Shown: piece by piece, positions 24,769-36,045 of the stretch
How the letters are laid out: every line of letters begins with the position of its first letter
How positions within the stretch are numbered: the stretch's first letter is position 1
Position numbers and translations under genes: made by a program
Source of the DNA: Pseudanabaena sp. ABRG5-3
Lineage (GTDB): Bacteria; Cyanobacteriota; Cyanobacteriia; Pseudanabaenales; Pseudanabaenaceae
Length of the DNA stretch: 64,000 bases
NCBI RefSeq assembly: GCF_003967015.1
Contig: NZ_AP017560.1
Location: forward strand, 2,356,001-2,420,000
Direction: 5' to 3'
The notes under the pieces: model-generated
What the model saw: the letters and a program-made list of their open reading frames with translations, nothing else
What the model was told of the DNA's origin: nothing
Databases searched by the model: none

Positions 24769-27700
24769 TTAAAGCTTTGGTAAAAGATTTTGGAGTGTCT
24801 TAATGAGTTCCTGTTCGAGATAGGGCTTAGTCAAGTAGCCTGAAGCCCCAAGCATCTGAGCAACTCCTCGATGCTTAGCCCCACCACGGGAAGTAACCAT
24901 TACAATCGGGAGATGGGCAAAACGACTCTCTTTGCGACAGGCAGTTAAAAACTCAAATCCATTCATATTTGGCATTTCTACATCGCATAGCACCGCTTGG
25001 ATCTCCGTCGATCTAGAGAGTTGATCAAGCGCTTCCCGTCCATCTACTGCTTGAATGATCTGATATCCAAACTTTTCTAAGGTTAGATACAAAGCTTGGC
25101 GAGTGGTGAGCGAATCATCCACAATCAAGATAGTTTTTCTTTGGATCGGCTGAAGTTGAGTTTTTGTACTAATTGATTGATTTGATGCAGAAGGTAGATT
25201 AGAACTGGTTGATCTAGAAGTTGTCTTTGACTGCTTGTTAGAGAGTAGAGCGGTACTATCAATTACGGGTACGAGCGTGCCATCACCCAAAATCGTACAA
25301 CCATAGAGATATGGTGGCGGCGCGATCGCTTTACCAAAGGGCTTAATTGCTAATTCCTGTTCATTGAGGACGCGATCGATTGGTAGCGCAAATATTTCAT
25401 CACCATTGGATAGCAATAACAATGTGGTTTGCTCCTCATCGGTAAATGCTTCGGTACTCAATAGTTCGATTGATTTTTTGGGTAGAGGGTAGCCATCTTC
25501 AAATATAGAAGTGGGATATAGAGGTATTAGTCGATTCTCAAAACGGTAAAACTTTTCGCCTTGGATATTTTGAATGGCATCTTCATCAACAGTGTTAATC
25601 CCTAATAAGGTATCGATGGGAATCGCCAATAAACGATCTTGAATACTAAAAATCAGCAGTTTAGCAATACTGAGAGTCAAAGGAAGTTTAATGATAAAAG
25701 TAGTCCCTTGTCCCACTTCTGATTTGATCTCAATGGAACCTTTGAGACTGCGTACCTGCTCTTGCACCGTCGATAGCCCCATACCTCGACCTGAAAGCTC
25801 AGATACTACCTCAGCCGTAGAGAAACTTGGCTCAAATAAAAGTTGATAAACTTCTTCATTAGTGAGCTGATCGGCTTTTTCAGGCTTGAGCAAACCCACG
25901 GTGATCGCTTTCGACTTTACTTTTTCGAGATTAATCCCATGACCATCATCTTTAATTTCGATATAGGTTTGGTTGCCGCGATAGTACGCCCGAATCTCAA
26001 TGGAGGCAATTACAGGTTTACCCCGTTCGAGCCTCTCTTGGGTGGATTCCGTCCCATGATCAAAGGCATTGCGTACCAGATGCACAAAGGGATCATACAG
26101 CTTCTCTAAGACGGATTTATCAACTAATGTCCCTGTGCCGAACATTTTGAGATTGACCTGCTTGTTGTACTTATTCGACATTTCCCGCACCATGCGCGGC
26201 AAGCTGGTGAGAATATCTCCCAAGGGCAACATCCGTGACCAGAGCAAGTCATACCTTACTTGTTTGAGAATCTGCTGTTTGCGCCGTTGCGTTTGGTAGG
26301 TTTGCTGCATCAAAACTGTCATGTCACGCATCCCTTCATCCATTTGGGCAATCTCTTCGAGAGCTTCTTGAATGACACCATATAGACGATTATAAGAATC
26401 CATTTGTAATGGATCGAAGTCCGCCAAAAAATTTGCAGTATTAGATAATGTCTCGGCTAGTTGAGGCTTGTTAAATAGATTAAGCGATGATACTGGACTA
26501 AAGTTTTGGGTTCTTACCTGCGATCGCTGAGCTTTGTCTAGCCAAGTTTGCAGATTTTTAGAAAGATTTTCAAAGCCTTTAAATTGCTTTTGCAACCGTT
26601 CAATTTTGGCTTGTAATTGTTGATGATGTAAAATCGAAGCATTTTCTTGCGTTACCAGTTCACTAGAAAAATTGTTCAATCTTTCTAATCTAGAGAGATC
26701 AACTCTTATAGTTTCTGATATATAGGGAGCAGCCTTTTCTAGGTTCTTAGGGTTTTTCTTGCTGGTAGTTGTCGTAGTTACATTTGTAGTTACATTTTTA
26801 GAATTAGCGATCGCAGTTTTTGATTGAATAATAGAACTTGCAGTACTAATTATTGGCGTTGGTGGTGCTATTAGATTTTGAGTAATAGCATTTATTTCTA
26901 AATCGGCTAGATATTGATCGGATTTTGAAGGAGTTTCTCCCAATACGCTCTCTTGTTCTCCAAAAAAATCAGATAATTGAGAAACTTCAACGATATCATC
27001 AGCAATATCAAAGATATTTAGTTCAAGGTCATCATTTTTATCATCTAACCTTGCAGAAAAAACCTCAAAATTTTGATCAAGATTCTCCTCAAGATTTATA
27101 TCTTCAAAATTTAAATCCTCAAGATTTAAGTTTAAACTGTCAAAACTCTCAAACTCTTCCGTTTCTAAGCTTTTATCAATTATTTCCGAATCAGTTTCTG
27201 GAGAAATTATCTCATCAAGGGAATCATAGCTAAGTTGTTCAAAATTTTGTAAATCTAAGTTTGTCGCTCCCTTTAAGTCTAGGTTTAAATCTGGAGAACT
27301 TAAATCTGGAGAAGGGAGATTTTCTACTTCCAAGAAACTAGGACTAGTATCCTCTAAATCTAGATTTGCTGAACTAAAAATATTTAGCTCTTGCTCTAAA
27401 GACTGAAACCATTGATCATCAGATTCTTCAATATCAAAAACTAGATCTAAATTGGGAGGATTATCATTAGGTTTAACAACACTTTGCTGAGGTTGGCTCG
27501 CTGGAGACTGGACAGTTGGAGATTGATTAGTTTGGGTGAGCGCAATTAACTCTGGGCTTGGCTGACCACCTTGAGCGCGATCGCCAGCTAAAACTTCAGC
27601 ACGCGCTGCCACAAAGTTGGCAATAGCCACCTTACCCACCAAAATCGGATTATCGGGGTGATGTTCAAGAGCCTGTAAAGTTGCATGGGCGATCGCTTGA

Positions 27701-28311
27701 AATCCAGACAGATTTAACAGTTCGCCAATTCCACTAAATACCTCAACCTGCGCCCGAATTTCTCCTTTAACAGGGACACCCTCTGGATTATCCAGCACAT
27801 TTTGTAAGCGTAGGATGCCTTGTTGGACATCTCCATCAAATACGATCTGGACAATATCTACGCCTAGCTCAGCCGCCGTCGGTAATTCGGTATCTTCATC
27901 GGTATCACCTAAATAGAGCTTTAGGACTTCAAATATCGGTTCGGCGGTCTCGATCGCCGATGCTTCTTCATAATGCCCCGATTGCAACTGATCCATTAAA
28001 GGTAGGCGCAAACAGTCATAAGCCTGTAAAAGCAAGCCTTCTAAGTCAGCATCAATCTCACCCTCAAAGCGATATAGCGATCGGAAGACATCCTCTAACT
28101 GGTGGGCGATCGTTTTGATTCCTTCTAAATTCAAGCTGGCGGAACCACCCTTAATAGAGTGGGCTGCTCGCATAATCGCGTGAATATTGTTAGTGCTACG
28201 ATCTTCTCGCAGGGAGAGCAAGCCAGTCTCAATTGTTTGCAAAAACTCAGGAGCTTCTTGCTTAAAAAATTGATAGGCCTGATCGTGAATTTCGGTTTCT
28301 GTACTGTACAT
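24769..28311 (-). CDS. CheA-type hybrid histidine kinase (PilL/PixL-like): Hpt, kinase, CheW, REC
   Basis: The 1180-residue protein is the kinase of the taxis operon. It has an N-terminal Hpt domain with phospho-accepting His51 (RAAHSIKGGSASL), a second helical segment (about 130-260), a long acidic, low-complexity linker (about 285-500; many LNLDL/LNLED/FEDIN repeats), the dimerisation and ATP-binding kinase domain (N box LVRNAFDHGTES, G1 DDGHGINL, G2 SGRGMGLSTV), a CheW-like domain and a C-terminal receiver (ILIVDDSLTTRQAL, acceptor Asp in LCDVEMPNMNG). This order matches PilL/PixL of cyanobacteria, which control type IV pilus motility and phototaxis. The long linker between Hpt and kinase is unusual in composition. 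The gene follows the chemoreceptors with 18 bases between. Confidence 0.93.
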   Translation of the reverse strand: MYSTETEIHDQAYQFFKQEAPEFLQTIETGLLSLREDRSTNNIHAIMRAAHSIKGGSASLNLEGIKTIAHQLEDVFRSLYRFEGEIDADLEGLLLQAYDCLRLPLMDQLQSGHYEEASAIETAEPIFEVLKLYLGDTDEDTELPTAAELGVDIVQIVFDGDVQQGILRLQNVLDNPEGVPVKGEIRAQVEVFSGIGELLNLSGFQAIAHATLQALEHHPDNPILVGKVAIANFVAARAEVLAGDRAQGGQPSPELIALTQTNQSPTVQSPASQPQQSVVKPNDNPPNLDLVFDIEESDDQWFQSLEQELNIFSSANLDLEDTSPSFLEVENLPSPDLSSPDLNLDLKGATNLDLQNFEQLSYDSLDEIISPETDSEIIDKSLETEEFESFDSLNLNLEDLNFEDINLEENLDQNFEVFSARLDDKNDDLELNIFDIADDIVEVSQLSDFFGEQESVLGETPSKSDQYLADLEINAITQNLIAPPTPIISTASSIIQSKTAIANSKNVTTNVTTTTTSKKNPKNLEKAAPYISETIRVDLSRLERLNNFSSELVTQENASILHHQQLQAKIERLQKQFKGFENLSKNLQTWLDKAQRSQVRTQNFSPVSSLNLFNKPQLAETLSNTANFLADFDPLQMDSYNRLYGVIQEALEEIAQMDEGMRDMTVLMQQTYQTQRRKQQILKQVRYDLLWSRMLPLGDILTSLPRMVREMSNKYNKQVNLKMFGTGTLVDKSVLEKLYDPFVHLVRNAFDHGTESTQERLERGKPVIASIEIRAYYRGNQTYIEIKDDGHGINLEKVKSKAITVGLLKPEKADQLTNEEVYQLLFEPSFSTAEVVSELSGRGMGLSTVQEQVRSLKGSIEIKSEVGQGTTFIIKLPLTLSIAKLLIFSIQDRLLAIPIDTLLGINTVDEDAIQNIQGEKFYRFENRLIPLYPTSIFEDGYPLPKKSIELLSTEAFTDEEQTTLLLLSNGDEIFALPIDRVLNEQELAIKPFGKAIAPPPYLYGCTILGDGTLVPVIDSTALLSNKQSKTTSRSTSSNLPSASNQSISTKTQLQPIQRKTILIVDDSLTTRQALYLTLEKFGYQIIQAVDGREALDQLSRSTEIQAVLCDVEMPNMNGFEFLTACRKESRFAHLPIVMVTSRGGAKHRGVAQMLGASGYLTKPYLEQELIKTLQNLLPKL

Positions 28312-28329
28312 AGCTACTATCCTGCTGCT

Positions 28330-30924
28330 CTAGCTAACTTTAAACTGAGATACGCTGACTTGTAACTCCTGTGCAACCTTCAATAATTCGCTGAAAGCTT
28401 CATTCAGACTTTCAGTTTGATTAGAGTTATTTGACGCAATTAAGGCAACATTCTGAATTGTGTGACTAACTTCTTCAGAGGTTTGGGCTTGAACTGAAGC
28501 TGATCGCGCAATTTCTTCTACAAGTTGGTTTACGCTCTGACTGGATGAAGAAATGTCAGTGAGCTTTTGCCGAGACTCTTCAACTAGCTGTGAACCATCG
28601 TTTACCTGTGCAGTCCCAATCTCCATCGCCTGAATGAGTTCATTGGTTTGAGCTTGAATTTCTTCGATTAACTGTCGAATTTCGGTAGTAGCCTTTGCCG
28701 AGCGCTGTGCTAAAGCGCGTACTTCGTTAGCAACTACACCAAAGCCCTGACCTTCCTCACCAGCACGAGCAGCTTCAATGGAGGCGTTCAAGGCTAACAT
28801 ATTCGTCTGAGCGGCAAAACCACTAATCAGCTTGACCACCTTCGAGATTTTTTGGGAAGCTTCTCCTAAGAGTTTTACTTTATCCGCAGTTTCCGATACA
28901 GTATCGCGAATTGCCATAAACCCAGCAACAGTACTATTCATTGCCGCATCCCCTTCGATCAGGGCTTGGTTTGCATAGTCCACTTGTTCTTTGGCTTGGG
29001 CTGCAAAAATTTCTACTCCCTCAATGGACTCAGTAAGCGTATGAATCCGCTCAAGGGTTTCGGTAATTGCTTGTAACTGTTGGTTAGCTCCAATAGACAC
29101 ACTTTGTACCGTTTGCTCATTTTCAGTAACAGTCTGCGATACAGACTGAGAAGCTTTTTGTACTTCTAGTACCAATTTGCGGAGGTTTCTAATTGTGGAG
29201 TTGTAGGAGTCAGCAATTGTGCCAATTTCATCCTCAGTGACCTTGGCACGAATCGTTAAGTCACCACGACTGATCGGATCAACTTCGATTAGCAATTCGA
29301 GCGCTCGTTGTTGTAAAAATTCTTTAGCTTGGCGTTGCTCCTGAATCCGTAGCTCTGCTTCAGTTTGCGTAACTTCTTGCCTAGCTGCGGCAATGCGTTC
29401 TGCTTCTAGTTGTTTTTCGGCAATCAGCACTTCTAACTGATGTGCCATGTTATTTAGCTCTTGAGACAAGGTGCCAATTTCATCAAGGCGATCGCTATCG
29501 GCTAGACGTTCTCCCATTTCCCCTCGACCAATCTTTTGGGTAAATCCCGACAGCCGTTGCAAAGGAGTAGCGAATGAAACTGCGATCACAATCCCGATCG
29601 CACTAGCAATGATGATGGAAATTATGGAGATCAAATATCCAGTATTAGACAAACTTGCTAATAGCTCTTGAACCTCTACTAGGGGTAGACCAACATAGGC
29701 AATGCCAACGGGCTTAGAGTTAGGATCGAGCAATTTGCGATGGTCATACAGTGGTGCATAAAAGGTTAAATAGTTGACACCTGTAATATTTGTTTCTCCC
29801 ACATATTGCTGTCCTTGTTGAAGAACGACATCTGATACTTCACGGGCTGCACGAGTACCGATCGCTCTAGTTTTGTCTGGGCTTTTAGTATTTGGGTCAA
29901 TGTAGGGAACATTGGTACTAACTCGCCAATCTTGTGCAAAGATCGTTGCTGTGGGCATGTTGTACCGTTTAGAAAATTTATCAACAATGCCATAGTTGCG
30001 ATTGAGTAAAGAACCCACCACCGCAGTGCCAACAACTCGACCTTTGACTTTAATCGGATATACTGCCATGCTCACTAGTCCCGATTTACCCTGTTCGATT
30101 TCATAGCTTCCTGTGGGGGCTGGCTGTTTGGATTCTTGTAATCCTTGAGTTATTTGAGGACGGATGCCAATATTTGCTTGCTTTTCTAAGCCTAAGGCTT
30201 GGAGATCTGACGCTTTTACTAATTCGATGCCATACATCGGCTTACCTGTAGCGATCGCATTTTTGACAATAGGCAGATTTGCCAAATTACTACTAGGTAA
30301 TGCAACCTGCTGTTTGTAAGACTGAGGAACTAATTCTTCTTTACTTTTATCGGCAAGTTGAGGAAATTTAGTGAAATCTTCATCAAGAACTAGCACATTC
30401 CCTTCAATACTTTTACCCGTATTGTCTGTAATCAGCTTGATATTTTTAATTGATTCTGGATCAACACCTTCACCATTAATCTGGAGTAAGGGTTGCAGAA
30501 GTGAACGTTTGGCAGCAAGTTCATTAGCATCGCTAACATTGAAATTTGCATCTTCTACAGATTTTGCGATCGCTTCTGCACCTTGTCTACTTTCGGAATT
30601 TGTCCACATTACATATTCCGACACAAAGAATGAACCCTTTTCCTTTACTGTCGTCTTCAAAGTCTTGAGAGAGGATTCTTCCGATGATTTCACCAAGGTT
30701 TGGGTAACGATTAGTACGGGAATGCCTGATGCCAGAAACAGTAAAATCGAAAGCTTCCAGCGCACACTTATGTTATTCCAAGCTTGCAAGGGCAATTTCC
30801 ATAAAGGAACCTTTGGCTTTGATTGCGTGGTGAATACTTCTTGCTCTAATTCAGGTGTGAGATTTTCTAAGCTTTGTGCCGTATCTTCAGAAGGCGGAAT
30901 CTCTGATTTATCTTTCAATAACAT
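28330..30924 (-). CDS. Methyl-accepting chemotaxis protein (PilJ-like) with periplasmic Cache-type sensor
   Basis: The 864-residue receptor has a cytoplasmic N-terminus of about 50 residues, TM1 ([20 protein letters not shown]), a periplasmic sensor of about 360 residues with Cache features ([44 protein letters not shown]), TM2 ([20 protein letters not shown]), HAMP domains (the second in [21 protein letters not shown]) and a signalling domain with the conserved hairpin tip [28 protein letters not shown] split over residues about 735-765. It passes ligand or light signals to CheA through CheW. The final residues VSVSQFKVS are almost the same as in the other receptor of this operon, so the two are paralogues. 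Confidence 0.92.
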   Translation of the reverse strand: MLLKDKSEIPPSEDTAQSLENLTPELEQEVFTTQSKPKVPLWKLPLQAWNNISVRWKLSILLFLASGIPVLIVTQTLVKSSEESSLKTLKTTVKEKGSFFVSEYVMWTNSESRQGAEAIAKSVEDANFNVSDANELAAKRSLLQPLLQINGEGVDPESIKNIKLITDNTGKSIEGNVLVLDEDFTKFPQLADKSKEELVPQSYKQQVALPSSNLANLPIVKNAIATGKPMYGIELVKASDLQALGLEKQANIGIRPQITQGLQESKQPAPTGSYEIEQGKSGLVSMAVYPIKVKGRVVGTAVVGSLLNRNYGIVDKFSKRYNMPTATIFAQDWRVSTNVPYIDPNTKSPDKTRAIGTRAAREVSDVVLQQGQQYVGETNITGVNYLTFYAPLYDHRKLLDPNSKPVGIAYVGLPLVEVQELLASLSNTGYLISIISIIIASAIGIVIAVSFATPLQRLSGFTQKIGRGEMGERLADSDRLDEIGTLSQELNNMAHQLEVLIAEKQLEAERIAAARQEVTQTEAELRIQEQRQAKEFLQQRALELLIEVDPISRGDLTIRAKVTEDEIGTIADSYNSTIRNLRKLVLEVQKASQSVSQTVTENEQTVQSVSIGANQQLQAITETLERIHTLTESIEGVEIFAAQAKEQVDYANQALIEGDAAMNSTVAGFMAIRDTVSETADKVKLLGEASQKISKVVKLISGFAAQTNMLALNASIEAARAGEEGQGFGVVANEVRALAQRSAKATTEIRQLIEEIQAQTNELIQAMEIGTAQVNDGSQLVEESRQKLTDISSSSQSVNQLVEEIARSASVQAQTSEEVSHTIQNVALIASNNSNQTESLNEAFSELLKVAQELQVSVSQFKVS

Positions 30925-31031
30925 AATTTCTCCAAATAGTCATCAATTGACATTAATTGACTTGTAGAATTGTTTTTTAGGGGTAGCACCCTGTGACTAC
31001 CCATTAATTACTCCAGTAGGTGGAGTTTTCT

Positions 31032-33353
31032 CTACACAACTTTGAACTGCGATACGCTAACTTGTAAATCTTGCGCAACTTGTAAAAGTTCCGAGAACGA
31101 TCTCGCTACTTCCTCCGATTGTTTGGAAGTCTCTTCAGCAATTACGGCAATATCTTGCATCGTTTTACCCATGTGATCAGATGTTTTCGTTTGGGTATTT
31201 GCAGCGATCGCGATATCTCTAACAATAGTGTTAACCTGTTGGCTCACAGTAGCAATTTGAGTCAATTTTTCACGGGCATTTTGTACCAGTTTTGTCCCTT
31301 CAACCACTTGCTCTGTACCAGTTTCCATCGCCGCAACTACTTCATTCGTTTGAGCCTGAATCTCTTCCACCAACTGTTCGATTTCCGCCGTTGAGGTTGC
31401 TGACTGTTCCGCAAGGTCACGTACTTCTTCAGCGACTACACTAAAGCCTCGCCCCTCCTCCCCTGCACGGGCTGCCTCAATCGCTGCATTAAGTGCAAGA
31501 AGGTTGGTTTGCGCTGCGAAGTTACTAATTAGGTTAACGATACGTGAAATCTTTTGAGAGGTTTCACCGAGACGTTTAACTTTTTTCGCTGTTTCAGACA
31601 CCGTTTCACGGATCTCAGAAATACCCAAAACTGTAAGGTTCATCGCTTCATCCCCTTCTTGGAGTACTACCGAGGCAACCTGCATTCCTTGCTCAGCTTG
31701 TTTAGCTTTGATTTCTACACCTCGGCTAGATTCTGCCATTACGGTAATTTCTGCCAGTGCTGAGTTAACTGACTCGGCCTGTTTCATGGCTTCAGCAGAT
31801 ACCGATCGCACAGATATTTCATTACTTGTTGCCGTCTCACTCACTGCTTGCGAAACTCCTTGCACTTCTAATACCAGTTTCCGCAAGTTGCGAATAATGG
31901 CGTTATAGGAGTCAGCGATCGTCCCTACCTCATCAGCAGTCACATTTGCCCGAATTGTCAAATCACCACGACTTACAGGATCCACTTCCATCAATAGTTC
32001 TAAGGCTCGACGTTGCAAGAACTCTTTTTCTTGTTTTTGCTGCTCAGCGCGTTCATCTGCCTCAGCCCTTGCCTCTCTCCGTGCTTTTTCTAGTCTTCCT
32101 GCTTCCTGTTGTTGTGCTTCACTGAGGTACTTAAGTTGTTCCGCCATCCCGTTAATGTTTGACGACAAAATGCCTAGCTCATCTTCGCTCGTAACTTCCA
32201 GTCGGCTATCGAGATCGCCCTGCCCAATTTTGGCTACCACATCAGCCGCATCTTGAATCGGCTTCACACTTCGATTTACTAACAAAGTGGCTAGAGATCC
32301 AACGATTAAGGCGGTAATACCAGTTCCTGCGGCAAAGGCGATTGTGAGTTCTCTATTAGCCTTAAATGCCGAGTTAACATCATTCGTAATAATTAATCCC
32401 ATATTGAGATTTGGCATATTACGATAGCTTGGTAATGGACTATAAGTCGCTAGTTCCGCTTCTCCACCAAAAGCCTCTATCAATTCTTTAGTATTTGTCT
32501 TTTTGCTGTTGATGTCTGAGGCCAGGTCTGGGAAATTATCTTGAGCTTGACGACTTTGCTGCGACACCTCCTTTGATAGTACGATTTTTCCCTTAGCATC
32601 AATTAAATAATATTCGTCATCTTCTTTTAAACTTCCTTCGATAATCTCACTCAGTTGATCAACAGGCACTTGCGATCGCATTACCCCAATCAGCTTATCA
32701 GTATTATTCTCTTTGACAGGTGCAGCTAGAAAAAAGCTGATGGTTTTATCAGTTGTTGACAGAATTGGCTGGCTGATAAATATGCTACCCTTTATAGCAG
32801 CTTTGAAAAAGTCACTATCTTTGATGTTAGTGTTTGGATCTTGTGTAGATGTAGAACGAATTGATGTAGTTCCGTTTAAATCAGCAAAGGCAATTAAGTT
32901 ATACACTCCATAGGATTTGGAATAGTCATTTAACACTGCCTCACGTTCAGTTTGAGCGATCAATGTCTGAACTTTGCGATTCGTAATAATTGGATGGGCT
33001 GCTAAGACTTGAATATCACCATAGCGCTCATACATAAACCGATTCACCTTGTCGGAGATGGCAAAAGTCTTTTGCAGTTGAGTATCACGAATTCGTTCAT
33101 CAAGGGATCGGCTAGACAGATAGCCAGCCACACTACCGACCACTACCACAGGAATGGTACTAATTGCGATCGCCAGTAATGTTGCTTTAGCACGCAGAGA
33201 TGGCGATCGCCACCCTCGTTTCTTGGGCTTAATAGGCTCAAGCAACAGGTCTGTTAATTCAGGTATCTCATCAAAGTTAACGGGTTCCTGCTCTTGGAAA
33301 GACTCTTTACTATTGGCTTTGACTTGTTTGGGTTGGTTATCCTGTGTGAGCAT
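31032..33353 (-). CDS. Methyl-accepting chemotaxis protein, second receptor of the operon
   Basis: This 773-residue receptor has TM1 near residues 57-78 ([21 protein letters not shown]), a periplasmic double-Cache-like sensor (about 80-335; [35 protein letters not shown]), TM2 ([18 protein letters not shown]), HAMP, a linker rich in Arg, Glu and Ala, a second HAMP-like segment ([21 protein letters not shown]) and the methyl-accepting domain with [21 protein letters not shown]. From HAMP onward it is very close to the following receptor, but the sensor parts differ, so they probably answer different ligands. It lies directly downstream of the BMP lipoprotein gene, which could supply a bound ligand; that link is inference. 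Confidence 0.92.
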   Translation of the reverse strand: MLTQDNQPKQVKANSKESFQEQEPVNFDEIPELTDLLLEPIKPKKRGWRSPSLRAKATLLAIAISTIPVVVVGSVAGYLSSRSLDERIRDTQLQKTFAISDKVNRFMYERYGDIQVLAAHPIITNRKVQTLIAQTEREAVLNDYSKSYGVYNLIAFADLNGTTSIRSTSTQDPNTNIKDSDFFKAAIKGSIFISQPILSTTDKTISFFLAAPVKENNTDKLIGVMRSQVPVDQLSEIIEGSLKEDDEYYLIDAKGKIVLSKEVSQQSRQAQDNFPDLASDINSKKTNTKELIEAFGGEAELATYSPLPSYRNMPNLNMGLIITNDVNSAFKANRELTIAFAAGTGITALIVGSLATLLVNRSVKPIQDAADVVAKIGQGDLDSRLEVTSEDELGILSSNINGMAEQLKYLSEAQQQEAGRLEKARREARAEADERAEQQKQEKEFLQRRALELLMEVDPVSRGDLTIRANVTADEVGTIADSYNAIIRNLRKLVLEVQGVSQAVSETATSNEISVRSVSAEAMKQAESVNSALAEITVMAESSRGVEIKAKQAEQGMQVASVVLQEGDEAMNLTVLGISEIRETVSETAKKVKRLGETSQKISRIVNLISNFAAQTNLLALNAAIEAARAGEEGRGFSVVAEEVRDLAEQSATSTAEIEQLVEEIQAQTNEVVAAMETGTEQVVEGTKLVQNAREKLTQIATVSQQVNTIVRDIAIAANTQTKTSDHMGKTMQDIAVIAEETSKQSEEVARSFSELLQVAQDLQVSVSQFKVV

Positions 33354-33483
33354 AGTTTTTATTCCTGAAATATTAAAGATCTAAAAAATTTGTAGCGTTG
33401 AAGAACCTGATTGCATCCCCGTTAAGCACCAAAAGCATCTCTATTGAGCATGTATTGGTAATTGCCAGTTACTGAAAAGTGGT

Positions 33484-34716
33484 CTACTTACCCGTACTCT
33501 CAATACCCTGTACCAACTTAGTAAAGTACCATATCTGCTGTGGGGTCGCAATTTCGCCTGCCTTCAGAAAAGGACTTCCATCTTGATAGTTAATTGCTCC
33601 TTTATAAAGATTAATACTGCGATCTCCTAGCCCTTTAATAAACTCCGTTAGGAACTTATCATTCTCAGGAGTCAAAGCCTTACCCTTCTCAAATCCTACC
33701 GATGAAGTGTCAATGTTATTTAAGTCCTGCCAATCGGGCTTAGCTGAAACAAATTCACCAGTAAATTTACCTTCCTTCGCTTTGACAATCTGATCTAGAT
33801 AGGCAGGTCCCCAATTATAATAGGGAACACCAATACAGATGTCTGGGGCAAGGTTACAACCAGTTCTGATGTCGTAATGGAGAAATTTAACTTTTTTACC
33901 AGCTTCAATAGCCTTTTTGCTCTGTACTGACACTTCTGGAGTATCGATTCCACTCAGTACTACATCAAATCCATTGTTGTAAAAGTCATCAGTGACCCTG
34001 CTGGGATCAAGGGTTTTACCTGGAATGTTGAACCAAAAGCCGATCCATGTGACTTTAAATTTGAGATCGCTCGGATTCTTCTTACGATAGGTCTGCCAAC
34101 AATATTTAGCCCCCAAATAACTAGCTGAAACTAATCTGCGAGTTTCATCATTAATTAGAGGTCCCACATAGCCGATTTTACCTGTCTCCGAGCTAAGAGC
34201 TGCCGAACAACCTGCAATCATTGTGCCGTACTCAACCTGTGGCATGATGTTACCAAGGTTAGGTTGGTTTTTAAAGTTCTTGCCCTCCTTCCAAGCATAA
34301 TCACCACTAGCATGAATAACTGATACATTAGGATGCTTTTTGGCTGTTTCTAGAGCCTCTTCTTTAAAATCATCGGAATTGAAAATGACTAGCTTAGCCC
34401 CCTTAGCAATTAGGTCATCAGCCACCTTCGATGCTTTAACATTTGGGCGATCGCCAGGGTTGACGAGATCCACATACTGAAACTGAATATTTGATTGCTT
34501 TTCCATTACGTATTTTGTGGCTTCGTAATGGGCTTGGTTCCAGCCAGAATCATTTTTAGGTCCGACTAAAATCATTGCAACCTGAAATTTTTTTTCATCT
34601 GAGATAGAAGTTGTAGAATTGTTATTGCAAGCTCCAGCTAGAATCCCCACTAGTGCGGCTGCCCATAAGCGTTTGACAAAAGCTATAGATAAAAACTTAT
34701 TAGAGTTTGGTTTCAT
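33484..34716 (-). CDS. BMP-family (PnrA/Med-like) nucleoside-binding lipoprotein
   Basis: The 410-residue protein has a lipoprotein signal (ALVGILAGAC, lipid-modified Cys30) and the fold of the BMP/PnrA family of periplasmic substrate-binding proteins: VAMILVGPKNDSGWNQAHYEA, ANDDFKEEAL-type segment LVIFNSDDFKEEA, IAGCSAALSSETGKIGYVGP and DPSRVTDDFYNNGFDVVLSG. Members bind purine nucleosides and normally feed an ABC importer. No permease or ATPase gene is next to it. Instead it is inside the taxis operon, just before two chemoreceptors. That points to a sensing role, binding a ligand and presenting it to a receptor. Ligand identity is not shown. The 372 bases upstream may give it its own promoter. 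Confidence 0.9.
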   Translation of the reverse strand: MKPNSNKFLSIAFVKRLWAAALVGILAGACNNNSTTSISDEKKFQVAMILVGPKNDSGWNQAHYEATKYVMEKQSNIQFQYVDLVNPGDRPNVKASKVADDLIAKGAKLVIFNSDDFKEEALETAKKHPNVSVIHASGDYAWKEGKNFKNQPNLGNIMPQVEYGTMIAGCSAALSSETGKIGYVGPLINDETRRLVSASYLGAKYCWQTYRKKNPSDLKFKVTWIGFWFNIPGKTLDPSRVTDDFYNNGFDVVLSGIDTPEVSVQSKKAIEAGKKVKFLHYDIRTGCNLAPDICIGVPYYNWGPAYLDQIVKAKEGKFTGEFVSAKPDWQDLNNIDTSSVGFEKGKALTPENDKFLTEFIKGLGDRSINLYKGAINYQDGSPFLKAGEIATPQQIWYFTKLVQGIESTGK

Positions 34717-35088
34717 GGCAAGTTCATTCAGTTGTGTTTAGATTATATTTAGATGTTTTATACTTTTTGATACTGCACTTAAAGGTATCTCTAAAAATTT
34801 AAATTCAGTATCAAAGGACAAAGGGAAATTAGTACTTTTATCTTAATTTTTCAAGTAAAAAATAATTAGTAGAAATATCTTTAAAACAGACTGGCAAAGT
34901 AGATTGCCATAGGTAAAAGGTATATAAATCCTAAATTAATTGTGTTTTTTTAGGTTTAAGAAAGTCTTATACAAATGGAAAGCTTTTTAGTGAATTAATT
35001 AAGATTCCCGTCTTAAGAGATCCTATAGCTGCAATCTGATTAGTTGTAATACAAACCTAAACATAATATGTAACCTTATTCTCAATTT
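34717..35088 (-). other. Intergenic stretch inside the taxis operon
   Basis: These 372 AT-rich bases contain no open frame of note and no strong palindrome. The gap is large compared with the other spacers of the operon, so it probably holds a promoter or processing site for the lipoprotein-receptor-CheA part. I could not assign a promoter box. Confidence 0.4.
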
Positions 35089-35622
35089 CTAGGCTGATGA
35101 GGTTTGGGCAATTTGGGCGATCGCATCTCCATCAAGCACCAAAAATGTTTCGTTACTCCCATTTAACCAATATCCCCGACAAGCCTTCATCATGGCTGGA
35201 TTTGTAAATGTGAAGCCTGAAGTCTGGATTGTTGCCGTATCACACCTAATCATTTGCCCCACCTGCGACACTGCAAAGCCTAGTACGTGATCTTGGCTAC
35301 GCACAAAGATAATATGGCACTTGTCTTGAAATTTTCCCTGAGCATATTCCTGTGCATAGAGAGGTTTATATCCCAACATACTCGCGAGATCGACTACCCA
35401 AATTACGTCACCTCGCCAGTTATAAACCCCCATAACACTAGTCGAGATACCTGCGATCGCCGTTAACTGTGACAAATTAACCTTAACAATTTCTAGCAAT
35501 TGCTGAGTTGGCAATAGGGCTTGCTGCTCAGGCGCTAAAGCAAAAGTCAAAAACTGATCAAGTGATTGATTTTTGTTTTTTTTTGCCAAATTTTGCTGAC
35601 TGTCAATAATTTGATTTGCCAC
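35089..35622 (-). CDS. CheW-like adaptor (PilI/PixI-like)
   Basis: The 177-residue protein contains a CheW domain (about 25-170): FALAPEQQALLPTQQLLEIV, TSVMGVYNWRGDVIWVVDLASMLG, IIFVRSQDHVLGFAVSQVGQMI and FLVLDGDAIAQIAQ. It links receptors to the CheA kinase. It starts with GTG at 35622, chosen since AGGAGG stands nine bases before it, overlapping the stop of the PilH-like gene 13 bases upstream; this strong site decides the start. Gene order regulator-PilH-CheW is the same as in the pil and pix taxis operons of Synechocystis. Confidence 0.9.
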   Translation of the reverse strand: MANQIIDSQQNLAKKNKNQSLDQFLTFALAPEQQALLPTQQLLEIVKVNLSQLTAIAGISTSVMGVYNWRGDVIWVVDLASMLGYKPLYAQEYAQGKFQDKCHIIFVRSQDHVLGFAVSQVGQMIRCDTATIQTSGFTFTNPAMMKACRGYWLNGSNETFLVLDGDAIAQIAQTSSA

Positions 35623-35635
35623 GGCGATCGCCCTC

Positions 35636-36001
35636 CTAATCCTTAACTAATAGTCTGATGGTCCGAACTAGTTCAGCCGCATCAATTGGTTTTGTGAGAT
35701 AAGCGGAAGCCCCTTGTTTCATTCCCCAGAATTTATCCATCTCACCACTCTTGGTCGAACAAAGTACGATGGGAATGTCTTTAGTCTCAGGTTTTTCCTT
35801 TAAATCACGACAGAGTTCAAATCCACTCTCATTCGGTAAAACCACATCTAAAACGATGGCACTAGGCTTTTGCTGGCTAATTTTAGTTCTCGCATCATCG
35901 CCACTAGTGGCTAAAATCGTCGTGAAGCCAGCATTTCTAAGGCTACCTGTAATAATTTCAGCTTGGGTCATGGTATCTTCAACCACTAAAATCGTACTCA
36001 T
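35636..36001 (-). CDS. Single-domain response regulator (PilH/PixH-like)
   Basis: The 121-residue protein is one receiver domain: acidic pocket VVEDT near residue 8, phospho-acceptor Asp52 in VLDVVLPNESG, and the Lys of YLTKPID at the end. It likely takes phosphate from the CheA hybrid of this operon and acts as a phosphate sink or motor regulator, as PilH does. AGGAAA lies ten bases before ATG. Confidence 0.9.
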   Translation of the reverse strand: MSTILVVEDTMTQAEIITGSLRNAGFTTILATSGDDARTKISQQKPSAIVLDVVLPNESGFELCRDLKEKPETKDIPIVLCSTKSGEMDKFWGMKQGASAYLTKPIDAAELVRTIRLLVKD

Positions 36002-36045
36002 ATCTCGATTGTTTCCTAAATTTATTTGATACTTAGGGATTATCC

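Noticed and set aside
26925-27233. A 102-codon plus-strand frame opposite the CheA linker
   Set aside because: It mirrors the low-complexity acidic linker of CheA; its composition (Gln, Asn, His, Leu rich) is what the antisense of that repeat gives, and it has no ribosome site.
30371-30967. A 198-codon plus-strand frame opposite the 5' part of a chemoreceptor gene
   Set aside because: The receptor reading on the minus strand is clear; the antisense frame has no recognisable domain.
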